Below, one piece after another: positions 43,597 to 57,277 of a DNA stretch of 64,000 bases. Source of the DNA: Pseudomonas peli (GTDB lineage: Bacteria; Pseudomonadota; Gammaproteobacteria; Pseudomonadales; Pseudomonadaceae); contig NZ_FMTL01000002.1 of assembly GCF_900099645.1 (NCBI RefSeq), positions 124,001 to 188,000 on the forward strand, in the 5' to 3' direction. The notes under the pieces are model-generated. The model saw nothing but the letters and a program-made list of their open reading frames with translations, made no database searches and was not told where the DNA came from. Made by a program: the position numbers and the translations under genes. Position 1 is the first letter of the stretch, and each line of letters opens with the position of its first letter.

Positions 43597-45198
43597 ATGA
43601 ACTCAATCTTCCTGCGCATTTATGGCGGCATGCTCGCGGTGCTAGTGCTCGTCGCGCTGCTCGGCGTCGGTGCGCTGCAGCTGCTCAACGAAGTGCGGGT
43701 CGATCAATACCGTGAGCGCCTGGCACAGGGTACCTTCCGCCTGATGGCCGATAACCTCGCGCCGATGGTCGACATCGAGCGGCGTCGCGCCGTGACGGTG
43801 TGGGGGCGCTTGCTCGGCATTCCACTGCGCATCGAGGCGCTGGAGGGTGCCGGGCTGGACAGCGGCGCGCGCAACAGCCTGCGCCGTGGTCAGGTGGTGG
43901 TGCACCAGACCGGTCCGCATGAGGCGCGCATATTTAGCCAGCTGGACGGGAAGCCGCTGCTGCTGATTGCCGACGTGCAGCAGGTCAGTGAGCAGCTCGC
44001 GCGTGCCACCAGCTTTCTGTTGATCGACGAGCTGGTGCGCTATCCCTGGGATGAGCAGCCGCGACGGCTGGCCGCGTTGAAACAGGACAAACAGTTCGGT
44101 TTTGACCTGCGCCTGGTGCGCCTCGACCAAGCTGACCTCGACCCTGACCAGCGCCGCCGCGTGGATGAAGGCGATACGGTGATGGCCCTGGGCCGGGGCG
44201 GTGACAGCATTCATGTGTTCTCCGGCATCGTCGACACGCCCTGGGTGCTGGAAATCGGCCCGCTGTATCAGATGAACCCGTATCCGGCGCAATGGCTGGT
44301 GCTGATTGGCGCCCTGGGCTTGAACCTGATCGGGCTGATGGTTTACCTGCTGGTGCGGCCTCTTGAGCAACGCCTGAGTGATCTGGAAGGCGCGGCTACA
44401 CGCATCGCCAGTGGCCGTTTGGATGCCCGTGTGCCAACCCGAGGCAGTGATTCGGTGGGGCGCCTGGCGGCAGCTTTTAACGCCATGGCCGAGCACCTGC
44501 AGCGCTCCCTGAGCATTCAGCGTGAAATGGTCCGTGCGGTGTCCCATGAGCTGCGCACGCCGGTGGCGCGGCTGCGCTTTGGCTTGGAGATGATCGGCGA
44601 CGCGGAAACCGATACGGCGCGACGTAAATATATGGAGGGCATGGACAGCGATATCCAGGACCTCGACAAGCTGGTCGACGAGATGCTCACCTACGCGCGC
44701 CTGGAGCAGGGCGCGCCGGCGCTGAACTTCCAGCCGGTCGATTTGAACGAACTGATTGATCAGGTGATCACCGAGCTGGCGCCGCTGCGCGCCAGCGTGC
44801 GGGTCGAACACGGTCCTTCGCGTAATGCGTTGGATGGTGGCGGTGCGCAGGTTGAAGCCGAGTTGCGCTACCTGCACCGCGCCCTGCAAAACCTGGTGAG
44901 CAACGCTATGCGCCATGCCGAATCGCGGGTGCGCGTGAGTTACCACGTGGGTCAGCAGCGTTGTCGCCTGGATGTCGAAGATGACGGCCCGGGCGTACCG
45001 GAAGAGGCCTGGGAACACATCTTTACGCCATTCCTGCGCCTGGATGACAGCCGCACCCGCGCCTCGGGTGGGCATGGCCTGGGCCTGTCCATCGTGCGGC
45101 GGATCACCTACTGGCACGGCGGTCGCGCGCAGATCAGTCGCAGCGAAGAACTGGGCGGGGCCTGTTTTAGTTTGATCTGGCCGCGCAAGCAGGGCTGA
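43597..45198 (+). CDS. Sensor histidine kinase (RstB-like)
   Basis: A 533-residue membrane kinase. TM1 is at residues ~8-28, a periplasmic sensor at 30-225, TM2 at ~229-250, HAMP at ~252-303, the H-box SHELRTPVARLRF near 318-330, and N and G boxes (NLVSNAMRHA, DDGPGVP, GGHGLGLSIV) at 430-505. It is transcribed with the response regulator. The periplasmic domain has no motif I recognise. Operon context beside nrdA suggests a cell-envelope or growth-linked signal. Confidence 0.92.
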   Translation: MNSIFLRIYGGMLAVLVLVALLGVGALQLLNEVRVDQYRERLAQGTFRLMADNLAPMVDIERRRAVTVWGRLLGIPLRIEALEGAGLDSGARNSLRRGQVVVHQTGPHEARIFSQLDGKPLLLIADVQQVSEQLARATSFLLIDELVRYPWDEQPRRLAALKQDKQFGFDLRLVRLDQADLDPDQRRRVDEGDTVMALGRGGDSIHVFSGIVDTPWVLEIGPLYQMNPYPAQWLVLIGALGLNLIGLMVYLLVRPLEQRLSDLEGAATRIASGRLDARVPTRGSDSVGRLAAAFNAMAEHLQRSLSIQREMVRAVSHELRTPVARLRFGLEMIGDAETDTARRKYMEGMDSDIQDLDKLVDEMLTYARLEQGAPALNFQPVDLNELIDQVITELAPLRASVRVEHGPSRNALDGGGAQVEAELRYLHRALQNLVSNAMRHAESRVRVSYHVGQQRCRLDVEDDGPGVPEEAWEHIFTPFLRLDDSRTRASGGHGLGLSIVRRITYWHGGRAQISRSEELGGACFSLIWPRKQG

Positions 45199-45230
45199 GA
45201 GTCCGTCGACGATCTGCTGAGCGTCGGCCC

Positions 45231-45303
45231 TGCTGCGTTAAAAACCGGCTCGGAATGCTCATGTACAAAAGTACACTCCGCTTCCTCGCCTGTTTTTGCC
45301 TTG
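45231..45303. repeat. Palindromic intergenic repeat
   Basis: AAAAACCGGC (45240-45249) is roughly inverse to GCCTGTTTTT (45288-45297), with GTACAAAAGTAC at the centre. This hairpin follows the kinase stop and is a common type of repeat between pseudomonad genes; it may terminate both the kinase and the convergent rluA transcript. Confidence 0.65.
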
Positions 45304-45377
45304 CAGGGCTCTAGCTCGCGAGATCTTGAATAAGTTCTAAGCGCTGGGCGCTTGTTTTTGATGCGGTGCTTGGCGCG

Positions 45378-46013
45378 TCAGAACGGCGCGGGACACTCGA
45401 AGCGCATGCGCTCGCCCGTTTGTGGGTGGGTCAGGCTGAGCATGCTGGCGTGCAAGCACAGGCGCGGGTAAGCGGCCAGGGCTTGTTCATGGGCATACAG
45501 GCCGTCACCGAGCAGCGGGTGGCCGATGGACAGCATGTGCACGCGCAGCTGGTGCGAGCGACCGGTGATGGGCGTGAGTTCGACGCGGCAATGTTCGGCG
45601 TGGCGTTCCAGCACCTTCCAGTAGGTCAGGGCATGTTTGCCCTGCTCGTGGTCGACCACGTGGCGCGGCTTGGTCGGCGGGTCGTAGCGCAGTGGAAGGT
45701 CGATACTGCCGCTGTCCAGTGCGGGTTGGCCCCAGCACAGGGCGGTGTAGGCCTTTTCGGTTTCGCGGTCATGGAACTGCCGGGACAGCTCGCGATGGCT
45801 GTCGGCGTCGCGCGCCAGGACGATAATCCCCGAGGTTTCCCAGTCCAGGCGATGGACGATGCGCGCTTCCGGGTATCCGTTTTCCTGCAGGCGGGTGACC
45901 AGGCAATCGCGGTTATCCTCGGCGCGGCCGGGCACCGAGAGCAGCAGGGTGGGCTTGTTGATCACCAGTAGGGCGGCGTCCTGGTGGAGAATTTCGACAT
46001 TCGACAGCGGCAT
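45378..46013 (-). CDS. rluA: RluA-family pseudouridine synthase
   Basis: A 211-residue RluA-type synthase without S4 domain. The catalytic Asp lies in HRLDWETSGIIVLAR (RLDxxTSG) and the ITGRSHQLRVHM motif is conserved. Its size suits RluA, which modifies U746 of 23S rRNA and U32 of some tRNAs. It follows minE on the same strand after a stem-loop, as in the P. aeruginosa rluA-minEDC locus, so it may be partly co-transcribed. Confidence 0.88.
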   Translation of the reverse strand: MPLSNVEILHQDAALLVINKPTLLLSVPGRAEDNRDCLVTRLQENGYPEARIVHRLDWETSGIIVLARDADSHRELSRQFHDRETEKAYTALCWGQPALDSGSIDLPLRYDPPTKPRHVVDHEQGKHALTYWKVLERHAEHCRVELTPITGRSHQLRVHMLSIGHPLLGDGLYAHEQALAAYPRLCLHASMLSLTHPQTGERMRFECPAPF

Positions 46014-46031
46014 GGGTTTTCCACAAATAGA

Positions 46032-46053
46032 AACGGCGGCCTGGGCCGCCGTT
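46032..46053 (-). terminator. Terminator-like hairpin after minE
   Basis: AACGGCGGC/GCCGCCGTT, a 9-bp perfect stem with a 4-nt loop, is followed on the minus strand by TCTATTTG. It sits between minE and rluA and may reduce read-through. Confidence 0.7.
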
Positions 46054-46069
46054 GCATGCTCTGAACCAA

Positions 46070-46324
46070 TTAACGGTCGGGGAGCGTGATGTTGAGTTCC
46101 AGAATGGAACAGCTGCCCTGGTTTTCCAGTGCAACCTGTACTTGATCCGAGTCGATATTGACGTACTTGCGAATCACCTCGACCAGTTCTTGCTGCAGGG
46201 CCGGCAGGTAGTCCGGCTGGCTGCGCTGGCCGCGCTCGTGGGCGACGATGATTTGCAGACGCTCTTTCGCAATGGACGCGGTGGTTTCTTTCTTGCGCTC
46301 ACGAAAGAAGTCAAAAATGTTCAT
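46070..46324 (-). CDS. minE: Cell division topological specificity factor MinE
   Basis: An 84-residue MinE. The N-terminal membrane/MinD-contact helix ([31 protein letters not shown]) and the C-terminal dimer domain ([19 protein letters not shown]) are complete. It drives pole-to-pole oscillation of MinCD and so keeps the Z ring at midcell. Its start overlaps the minD stop (ATGA). Confidence 0.97.
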   Translation of the reverse strand: MNIFDFFRERKKETTASIAKERLQIIVAHERGQRSQPDYLPALQQELVEVIRKYVNIDSDQVQVALENQGSCSILELNITLPDR

Positions 46325-47136
46325 TCACGACCTCCAAACAGGCGTTGCATGAATCCCTTCTTCTGCACATCGAGGAACCGATGTGCCACTTCCTTGCCCA
46401 GCAGGCGGTCAACCGCGTCGCTGTAAGCCTGGCCTGCATCGCTCTGGTCATCGAGGATCACCGGCACGCCCTGGTTCGAGGCCTTGAGTACGGCTTGCGA
46501 TTCCGGGATCACGCCGAGCAGGCGGATGGCGAGGATTTCTTCGACGTCTTCCACGCCCAGCATTTCGCCTTTGACCACGCGCTCAGGGTTGTAGCGGGTC
46601 AGCAGCAGGTGTTCCTTGATCGGCTCTTCGCCCTTCTCGGCGCGGCGCGATTTGCTGGCCAGCAGGCCGAGCATGCGGTCGGAGTCACGTACCGAGGAGA
46701 CTTCCGGGTTGGTCACGACAATCGCTTCATCGGCGAAGTACATGGCCAGGTGCGCGCCTTTTTCGATACCGGCCGGCGAATCGCAGACCACGTATTCGAA
46801 ATTTTCGCGCAGCTCGTTGATGATTTTTTCAACGCCTTCCTGAGTCAGGGCGTCTTTGTCACGGGTCTGGCTGGCGGCCAGCACGTAGAGATTTTCCAGG
46901 CGCTTGTCTTTGATCAGGGCCTGGGTGAGGGTCGCTTCGCCGTTCACAACGTTGACGAAGTCGTACACCACACGGCGTTCGCAGCCCATGATCAGGTCAA
47001 GGTTACGCAGGCCGACGTCGAAATCGACGATGACAGTCTTGTGCCCGCGCAGGGCGAGACCGGTACCGATGGCAGCGCTGGTGGTGGTTTTACCGACGCC
47101 ACCTTTGCCGGACGTAACAACGAGGATCTTGGCCAA
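46321..47136 (-). CDS. minD: Septum site-determining ATPase MinD
   Basis: A 271-residue ParA-type ATPase with the deviant Walker [15 protein letters not shown] at residues 11-24 and [14 protein letters not shown] following. The C-terminal amphipathic helix [10 protein letters not shown] anchors it to the membrane. It recruits MinC and is released by MinE. It overlaps minE by 4 bp and lies 91 bp after minC, so the three form an operon. Confidence 0.98.
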   Translation of the reverse strand: MAKILVVTSGKGGVGKTTTSAAIGTGLALRGHKTVIVDFDVGLRNLDLIMGCERRVVYDFVNVVNGEATLTQALIKDKRLENLYVLAASQTRDKDALTQEGVEKIINELRENFEYVVCDSPAGIEKGAHLAMYFADEAIVVTNPEVSSVRDSDRMLGLLASKSRRAEKGEEPIKEHLLLTRYNPERVVKGEMLGVEDVEEILAIRLLGVIPESQAVLKASNQGVPVILDDQSDAGQAYSDAVDRLLGKEVAHRFLDVQKKGFMQRLFGGRE

Positions 47137-47227
47137 GGTGATTCACCCTAAAGTGTAGAGAAAACGCAGGTTCCGTGGCCTATTCAGGCGTCCGGCTGCC
47201 CTGTTTGAAAAGTGGCGGCAGTATCCG

Positions 47228-47953
47228 TTAAAGGCGGGTGATGTTCAACACGTCACCCGACAGGCTGACATGCACCGCTTCGCCCCAGAGCGGGTCGCGG
47301 CGCAAGTCTTCGGCCACCTTGTACTGGCCGGCGATGGACAGCAGCTCTGCGCCCATCTGCTGGCAGAAGATCCGCGCCTTGAGATTGCCCTTGATCCCGG
47401 CCAGTGCTCGGCCGCGCATCGGGGCGTACACATGGATGTTGCCATCGGCGAGAAGTTCCGCGCCGGCGCTGACCGGGGCCAGGACGATCAGGTCGCGGCC
47501 CTGGGCGTACACCTGTTGGCCGCCGCGTACCGGGCTGGTGATGATCTTGCTTGGTTTAAATTCGGGTTCAGCGGGCTTTTCCGGTTTTGGCGGGGCCAGA
47601 TCAATCAACCGTTCGCGTGCGCCGGAGGGCGGCAGTACGGGTAAATCCAGGGCTTCGGCGGCGGCGATATCGGCCTCACGGTTGGCGCGGATCGCCAGCG
47701 TGCGCAGGCCGTGCTTGCGGCAGACCGCCATCAGCTCCGCCAGGTCGAGCATGCCTTCGCCTTCGGGCAGCTTGTCCAGGGCTAGCACCAGCGGGGTGTT
47801 GCTGAAGAAGGCCGGGGCTTGGGCAACTTTTTCGCTGAGCTGCTGGTCGAGGCGGGCGAGGTCGTTGTGCGCCAGCTCCATCACGGTGATGGCCAGCATG
47901 CTGCCTTTAAGCTGGAATACGGGGTCTTGCGCGAGGAGATCAGCTTGGCTCAT
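47228..47953 (-). CDS. minC: Septum site-determining protein MinC
   Basis: A 241-residue FtsZ inhibitor. The N-terminal domain (~1-110) is variable; the C-terminal beta-helix domain ([45 protein letters not shown]) is highly conserved. A Pro/Lys-rich linker ([14 protein letters not shown]) joins them. The start at 47953 (MSQADLLA) is preferred, since the upstream extension has no ribosome site. It is divergent from lpxL. Confidence 0.95.
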   Translation of the reverse strand: MSQADLLAQDPVFQLKGSMLAITVMELAHNDLARLDQQLSEKVAQAPAFFSNTPLVLALDKLPEGEGMLDLAELMAVCRKHGLRTLAIRANREADIAAAEALDLPVLPPSGARERLIDLAPPKPEKPAEPEFKPSKIITSPVRGGQQVYAQGRDLIVLAPVSAGAELLADGNIHVYAPMRGRALAGIKGNLKARIFCQQMGAELLSIAGQYKVAEDLRRDPLWGEAVHVSLSGDVLNITRL

Positions 47954-48111
47954 GGTCTGCCTGATACGGCCCTTGTTTAGAAACTGGGGGAAAAGTAAGC
48001 CGGACTTATAGCGATAACGCCGCGCGCTCGCAAGTTGCGCGCCGCGAAACCAGGCGCCGGACAAACTCCTGATAGAATGCCGCGCTTTATTGCGTGCCTC
48101 GGACCTGTGTT

Positions 48112-49038
48112 ATGGATCGCCCTGTATTTCGCGCTTATTTCCTGCATCCCCGCTTCTGGCCCCTATGGCTAGGCCTGGGCCTGCTGTGGCTGATTGCGCA
48201 GCTGCCTTACACGGTGCTGCTGCGGCTGGGGCGTTGCCTGGGCGGTGTGATGTACCGCCTGGCCAGCTCGCGGCGCAAGATTGCCGCGCGCAACCTGGAG
48301 CTGTGCTTCCCGCAGATGTCCGCCGCCGAGCGCGAGGCGCTGTTAAAGGAAAACTTTGCTTCCACCGGCATCACCTTTTTTGAAATGGCCATTGCTTGGT
48401 GGTGGCCCGCTGAGCGCCTGCGTCGCTTGGGCACTATTGAGGGCTTGGAGCATCTTCGCCAGGCCAAAGCCGACGGGCAGGGCGTAATCCTCATGGCGCT
48501 GCATTTCACCACGCTGGAAATGGGCGGCGGCCTGCTTGGCATGGCTCAGAACATGTACGGCATGTACCGCCCGCACAAGAATCCGCTGTTTGACTACGTG
48601 CAGCGTCGCGGCCGCGAGCAGCGCCTGCTCGGGGTGATTGGTCGTGATGATGTGCGCGGCATGCTCAAGCTGCTGCGTGCCGGCGGGGTGGTCTGGTATG
48701 CGCCTGATCAGGATTACGGCGCCCAGCGTAGTGTGTTTGTGCCGCTGTTCGGTGTGCCGGCGGCCACTGTCACCGCCACTAGCAAGTTCGCCCGCATGGG
48801 CCGCGCGCAGGTGATTCCTTTTACCCAGCAGCGTTTGCCCGATGGCCAAGGCTATCGCCTGGTGATTCATCCGCCGTTGGCGGATTTCCCAACCGACAGC
48901 GAAGAGGCCGACTGCCTGCGCGTCAATCAGTGGATCGAGCAGGCGATCAGTGCCTGCCCCGAGCAGTATCTATGGGCGCACCGACGCTTCAAGACGCGGC
49001 CCGAAGGCGAGCCGAAGCTCTATAAGAAGAAACGTTAG
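48112..49038 (+). CDS. lpxL: Lipid A lauroyl acyltransferase
   Basis: A 308-residue LpxL/HtrB-type acyltransferase that adds a secondary acyl chain to the lipid A precursor at the inner membrane. A membrane anchor at ~18-38 is followed by the catalytic HxxxxE motif in ALHFTTLEMG near 134-141, and by MYRPHKNPLFDYVQRRGR and PDQDYG segments. ATG at 48112 fits better than the codons upstream. It is divergent from minC, the P. aeruginosa min-lpx arrangement. The exact acyl chain cannot be read. Confidence 0.92.
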   Translation: MDRPVFRAYFLHPRFWPLWLGLGLLWLIAQLPYTVLLRLGRCLGGVMYRLASSRRKIAARNLELCFPQMSAAEREALLKENFASTGITFFEMAIAWWWPAERLRRLGTIEGLEHLRQAKADGQGVILMALHFTTLEMGGGLLGMAQNMYGMYRPHKNPLFDYVQRRGREQRLLGVIGRDDVRGMLKLLRAGGVVWYAPDQDYGAQRSVFVPLFGVPAATVTATSKFARMGRAQVIPFTQQRLPDGQGYRLVIHPPLADFPTDSEEADCLRVNQWIEQAISACPEQYLWAHRRFKTRPEGEPKLYKKKR

Positions 49039-49151
49039 GGCCGCCATCCAATTGGCGGGTTGTGCGCTGAGGTGAGGTTTCTTGGCGTTGGGTTGTTCCG
49101 TGTGCGCCTGAGTGGCTCCTATACTGGCTGAAAAATAATAGGAAACAGCCT

Positions 49152-50357
49152 ATGCCGCTCACTGCTTCAACCAATCAGCCGGTTACCGGGCTGATCCTTT
49201 CCGGCGGTGGCGCCCGGGCGGCCTATCAGGTTGGTGTGTTGTCGGCGATTGCCGACTTGCTGCCCAACGCCGCGCACAATCCCTTTCCGGTTATCGTCGG
49301 TACTTCGGCCGGTGCCATCAATGCGGTGGGGTTGGCCTGCGGCGCGTTGCACTTCACCGAAGCCGTGCGCCGGCTGACCAGCGTTTGGCAGGGCTTTCAT
49401 ACCCATCAGGTGTACCGCAGCGATTGGCCGGGCGTATTGCGCCAGGCCAGTCGTTTTATTGGCCACAGCATGCTCGGGTTGGGTGGTCAGGTGCCGGTGG
49501 CGCTGCTCGACAGCGCGCCGCTGGCCGATCTGCTCGGGCGTGAGCTGGATTTCAGTGGGATTGCCGCCGCCGTTCGCCATCGGCAGCTGCGCGCGGTGGC
49601 GGTGACGGCGTTTGGTTATGAGACCGGCCAGGCCGTGACCTTTTACCAAGGCCGCGCCGCTATCGACCCCTGGTTCCGCCATCGGCGTGTCGGTGTGCCA
49701 ACCCGCCTGGCCCTTGAGCACCTGCTGGCCAGTGCCTCGATTCCGCTGATATTTCCGCCGGTGAAAATCAATCGTGAATACTTCGGCGACGGTGCGGTGC
49801 GCCAGTCCGCGCCGATCAGTCCGGCCTTGCACCTGGGGGCGACGCGGGTGCTTGTGGTCGGGGTCAGTGGCAATCCGGCGGCTGGGCCACAGGCTCAGGT
49901 GCCGGTGGTGCGGTCACAGCAGAACCGACCACCAAGCCTGGCGCAGATCAGTGGGCATATGCTCAACAGTACCTTTATTGACAATTTAGAAAGCGATATC
50001 GAGCTGCTTGAGCGGCTTAATCAGATGGGGCGGCTGATCCCCGCCGAAAATCACCCGCGTGGCCTGGGGCTCAAGCCGGTGGATGTGCTGGTGATTTCCC
50101 CCAGTCAGCCGCTGGACCTGATTGCCGCGCGCCATCGCCATGAACTGCCCAAGGCGTTGCGCCTGTTTCTGCGTGGCCCGGGGGCGACCAAGGCCAGCGG
50201 TGCCGGGGTGCTGAGTTACCTGCTGTTCGAACCGGGTTACTGCAACGAGCTGATCGAGCTGGGTTATCAGGACGCCATGGCGCAGAAAGCCCGTTTGATC
50301 GAGTTTCTCTGTCTGGACAGTCCGCCGGTACCAGCAGTGATTCCGGTAACAGCCTAG
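49152..50357 (+). CDS. Patatin-like phospholipase
   Basis: A 401-residue patatin family protein. Oxyanion GGGARAAYQVG near residues 18-28, nucleophile in GTSAGAIN near 52-59, and the DGAVR dyad Asp near 215 are all present. The C-terminal third (RGPGATKASGAGVLSYLLFEPGY) marks a bacterial subgroup common in pseudomonads. It probably hydrolyses phospholipids in the cytoplasm, as no signal peptide is seen. It follows lpxL with a 113-bp gap. Confidence 0.88.
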   Translation: MPLTASTNQPVTGLILSGGGARAAYQVGVLSAIADLLPNAAHNPFPVIVGTSAGAINAVGLACGALHFTEAVRRLTSVWQGFHTHQVYRSDWPGVLRQASRFIGHSMLGLGGQVPVALLDSAPLADLLGRELDFSGIAAAVRHRQLRAVAVTAFGYETGQAVTFYQGRAAIDPWFRHRRVGVPTRLALEHLLASASIPLIFPPVKINREYFGDGAVRQSAPISPALHLGATRVLVVGVSGNPAAGPQAQVPVVRSQQNRPPSLAQISGHMLNSTFIDNLESDIELLERLNQMGRLIPAENHPRGLGLKPVDVLVISPSQPLDLIAARHRHELPKALRLFLRGPGATKASGAGVLSYLLFEPGYCNELIELGYQDAMAQKARLIEFLCLDSPPVPAVIPVTA

Positions 50358-50477
50358 CCAGGCCATCACTCTTGTTTTATTCCGGCTGCCTGGGCGGCCA
50401 AATTCCTTTTCCGCGCGGCCGAGAAAACCGCGCCAAGGCCGGTGGCTGCATTTAAACTGCGCCTTCCCGATGCTTTC

Positions 50478-50544
50478 TGTCGCATTTGCGAAAGCAGCGG
50501 ATTTCCTCGGGTTGGCGCTATAAGAAGTTGTCGCATGGCGGCAA
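50478..50544 (+). promoter_or_regulatory. ArgR-type half-sites before the aru operon
   Basis: Two exact TGTCGC-N8-AA half-sites start at 50478 and 50529, 51 bp apart. This is the half-site described for Pseudomonas ArgR, the arginine-responsive activator of aru. A TATAAG -10 candidate lies between them at 50519-50524. The first gene, aruC, begins at 50624. Confidence 0.65.
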
Positions 50545-50593
50545 TGCCGACCCCGGATCAGTCCCTACAATCCTTCACATCGCCTGCTATTGA

Positions 50594-51859
<1,266 letters not shown>

Positions 51860-52033
51860 TTGCCGGCCTGGCCTGCCGTTATACTGTGGATCAGGCTGTG
51901 CCCGCTCGACCCACGGATGGGTTGAGCTAACAGCAAGGAAGCCTGTCTCTGTGTGTGCCGCAGCGTTGGTTGCGGTTTTCTCTAGGCCGCCCGGTTTGGG
52001 CAGCTTGGAGCTTTTATCAAAAGGAGTGGCACC

Positions 52034-53050
52034 ATGCTGGTGATGCGCCCCGCGCAAATGGCCGACCTCACTGAAGTGCAGCGTCTCGCCGCGGACAGCC
52101 CGGTTGGTGTGACTTCACTGCCGGACGACAGCGATCGTCTGCGCGAAAAGATCGCCGCGTCGGAGGCCTCGTTCTCCGCCGAAGTCAGCTTCAACGGTGA
52201 AGAAAGTTACTTCTTTGTGCTGGAAGACAGCGAGAGCGGTCGCCTAGTCGGCTGCTCCGGCATCGTCGCTTCGGCCGGCTACTCCGAGCCGTTTTACAGC
52301 TTTCGCAACGAAACCTTTGTGCACAACTCCCGCGAGCTGAAGATCCACAACAAGATCCACGTACTCTCGCTGTGCCACGACCTTACCGGCAACAGTCTGC
52401 TGACCAGCTTCTACGTCGAACGGCCGTTGGTGAACACCGCCTGGTCGGAACTTAATTCCCGTGGCCGTTTGCTGTTTCTCGCCAATCACCCGGAGCGCTT
52501 TGCCGATGCGGTGGTGGTGGAGATTGTCGGCTACAGCGATGAAGGCGGTGATTCGCCGTTTTGGGATGCTGTGGGGCGCAACTTCTTCGACATGAACTAC
52601 ACCGAGGCCGAGCGCCTGTGTGGGTTGAAGAGCCGCACCTTCCTCGCTGAGTTGATGCCGCATTACCCGATCTACGTGCCGCTGCTGCCGGATGAGGCGC
52701 AGGAAGCCATGGGCCAGGTGCATCCTCGGGCGCAGATCAGCTTCGACATTCTGATGCGCGAAGGCTTTGAAACTGACCACTACATCGACATTTTCGATGG
52801 TGGCCCGACTCTGCACGCGCGCACGTCGGGCATTCGCTCGATTGCCCAGAGCCGTGTAGTGCCGGTGCGTATCGGTGAGCCTGGCAAAGGCGGGCGGCCG
52901 TATCTGGTCAGCAACGGTCAGCTGCAGGATTTCCGCGCGATTGTCGCGGAGCTGGATTGGGTGCCGGGTAAGCCGGTCACCCTGAGTGTTGCGGCCGCCG
53001 AGGCCCTGGGCGTCGGCGAAGGCGTCAGCGTACGCCTGGTTGCGGTTTAA
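52034..53050 (+). CDS. aruF: Arginine/ornithine N-succinyltransferase, alpha subunit
   Basis: A 338-residue AstA-family protein, one of two paralogues (with aruG) that form the heteromeric arginine succinyltransferase of Pseudomonas. It begins MLVMRPAQMADLTEVQRLAADSPVGVTSLP, with the conserved DLTGNSLLTSFYV and FVGMHPYxxxx-like GQVHPRAQISFDIL segments. It transfers succinyl from succinyl-CoA to arginine. AAGGAG lies before the start. aruG follows 11 bp later. Confidence 0.95.
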   Translation: MLVMRPAQMADLTEVQRLAADSPVGVTSLPDDSDRLREKIAASEASFSAEVSFNGEESYFFVLEDSESGRLVGCSGIVASAGYSEPFYSFRNETFVHNSRELKIHNKIHVLSLCHDLTGNSLLTSFYVERPLVNTAWSELNSRGRLLFLANHPERFADAVVVEIVGYSDEGGDSPFWDAVGRNFFDMNYTEAERLCGLKSRTFLAELMPHYPIYVPLLPDEAQEAMGQVHPRAQISFDILMREGFETDHYIDIFDGGPTLHARTSGIRSIAQSRVVPVRIGEPGKGGRPYLVSNGQLQDFRAIVAELDWVPGKPVTLSVAAAEALGVGEGVSVRLVAV

Positions 53051-53061
53051 GGAGTTAGCGC

Positions 53062-54078
53062 ATGATCGTTCGTCCCGTCCGCAGCACCGATCTGCCGGCT
53101 CTGTTTCAGCTGGCCCGCAGCACCGGCGCAGGCCTGACTACCTTGCCGGCCAACGAGGAGCGTTTGGCGCACCGCGTGGGCTGGGCCGAGAAAACCTTCC
53201 GTGGTGAAGCCGCGCGTGCCGATGCCGACTACCTGTTCGTGCTCGAAGACGACAGCGGTGAAGTGGTGGGTATCTCGGCTGTTGCAGGTGCCGTTGGCCT
53301 GCGCGAGCCCTGGTACAACTACCGGGTCGGCTTGACCGTCAGCGCCTCGCAGGAGCTGAACATCCACCGGCAGATACCCACTCTGTTCCTGGCCAACGAC
53401 CTGACCGGCAACTCCGAGCTGTGCTCGCTGTTTCTGCGCAGCGACCAGCGCAGCGGTCTGAATGGCCGGCTGTTGTCGAAGGCGCGCTTTCTGTTTATCG
53501 CCGAATTCCGCGAGCTGTTCGGCGACAAGGTGATTGCCGAGATGCGCGGCATGTCCGATGAGCAGGGCCGTTCACCGTTCTGGGAAAGCCTGGGCCGGCA
53601 CTTCTTCAAGATGGAGTTCAGCCAGGCTGACTACCTCACCGGGGTGGGCAACAAAGCCTTTATCGCCGAGCTGATGCCCAAGTTTCCGCTCTATACCTGC
53701 TTCCTCTCCGAGGATGCGCGCAACATCATCGGCCGCGTCCACCCGGACACCGAGCCGGCGCTGGCCATGCTCAAGGGTGAGGGTTTCAGCTACCAGGGCT
53801 ATGTCGACATCTTCGACGCCGGTCCGGCCATCGAGGCCGAAACCGCGAAAATTCGCGCCGTGCAGGACAGTCAGGTATTGGTGCTGGCCGTCGGCACCCC
53901 GGGCGATGACGCGCCGCAGTTTCTGATCCACAACCGCAAGCGCGAGGCCTGCCGGATTACTGCCGCACCGGCGCGTTTGGCCGCAGGCACTCTGGTGGTC
54001 GATGCGCAAACCGCCAAGCGCCTGCAGCTGTCGGCGGGCGACCAGGTGCGTGCCGTCGCGGTTTCCGCTCGCGGCTAA
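53062..54078 (+). CDS. aruG: Arginine/ornithine N-succinyltransferase, beta subunit
   Basis: A 338-residue AstA-family paralogue of aruF, exactly the same length. It begins MIVRPVRSTDLPALFQLARSTGAGLTTLP; the DLTGNSELCSLFLR and GRVHPDTEPALAMLKGEGF segments parallel those of aruF. Both subunits are needed for full activity in P. aeruginosa. It sits 11 bp after aruF and 75 bp before astD. Confidence 0.95.
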   Translation: MIVRPVRSTDLPALFQLARSTGAGLTTLPANEERLAHRVGWAEKTFRGEAARADADYLFVLEDDSGEVVGISAVAGAVGLREPWYNYRVGLTVSASQELNIHRQIPTLFLANDLTGNSELCSLFLRSDQRSGLNGRLLSKARFLFIAEFRELFGDKVIAEMRGMSDEQGRSPFWESLGRHFFKMEFSQADYLTGVGNKAFIAELMPKFPLYTCFLSEDARNIIGRVHPDTEPALAMLKGEGFSYQGYVDIFDAGPAIEAETAKIRAVQDSQVLVLAVGTPGDDAPQFLIHNRKREACRITAAPARLAAGTLVVDAQTAKRLQLSAGDQVRAVAVSARG

Positions 54079-54147
54079 AGCCGAGCGCCGTTGTTTCAAT
54101 TTGCTGATCCGGTGCAAGCCGGGTCGATACCTTGCTGGGAGTGATAA

Positions 54148-56963
<2,816 letters not shown>

Positions 56964-56979
56964 TTGAGTATTTATTACC

Positions 56980-57267
56980 ATGTCCGACGCCCTGCAACTG
57001 ATCCTCGAAGACACTGACGGCACCCAGCTGGAAACCTCCTGCACGCGTTTTGCCGTGATCTGGCAGGGCCAGGAAATCTGGTTCCAGCAGGTTGGCAACA
57101 ACCAGCTGATGATCGGTGTAGACGTGGAGGAGGGCGCTGCCGAATACGCCAACCTGCTGCTGCGCCCGCTGGCCACCAACCTGGTCAGCCTGGAGCTGGA
57201 AATGGAAGCCGCTGGCCTGGACGAAGACGACGATCACGTGCACGGCCCTGACTGCAACCACGATTGA
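56980..57267 (+). CDS. Small acidic protein of the aru operon, metal-binding tail
   Basis: A 95-residue acidic protein without signal peptide. The body ([20 protein letters not shown], then [18 protein letters not shown]) is beta/alpha mixed and unfamiliar. The tail [15 protein letters not shown] has three His, one Cys and many Asp, like a Ni/Zn-binding end. It lies 16 bp after astB and 10 bp before astE; the same position in P. aeruginosa holds a small conserved gene of unknown function. It could supply metal to AstE, a zinc enzyme (inference). Confidence 0.8.
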   Translation: MSDALQLILEDTDGTQLETSCTRFAVIWQGQEIWFQQVGNNQLMIGVDVEEGAAEYANLLLRPLATNLVSLELEMEAAGLDEDDDHVHGPDCNHD

Positions 57268-57277
57268 GGAAACGCCC

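Noticed and set aside
43642..45117. 491-codon minus-strand frame
   Set aside because: It is antisense to the histidine kinase gene and has no recognisable domain.
45240..45297. GTACAAAAGTAC centre taken as another LitR site
   Set aside because: It is part of a common palindromic repeat and is not in a promoter.
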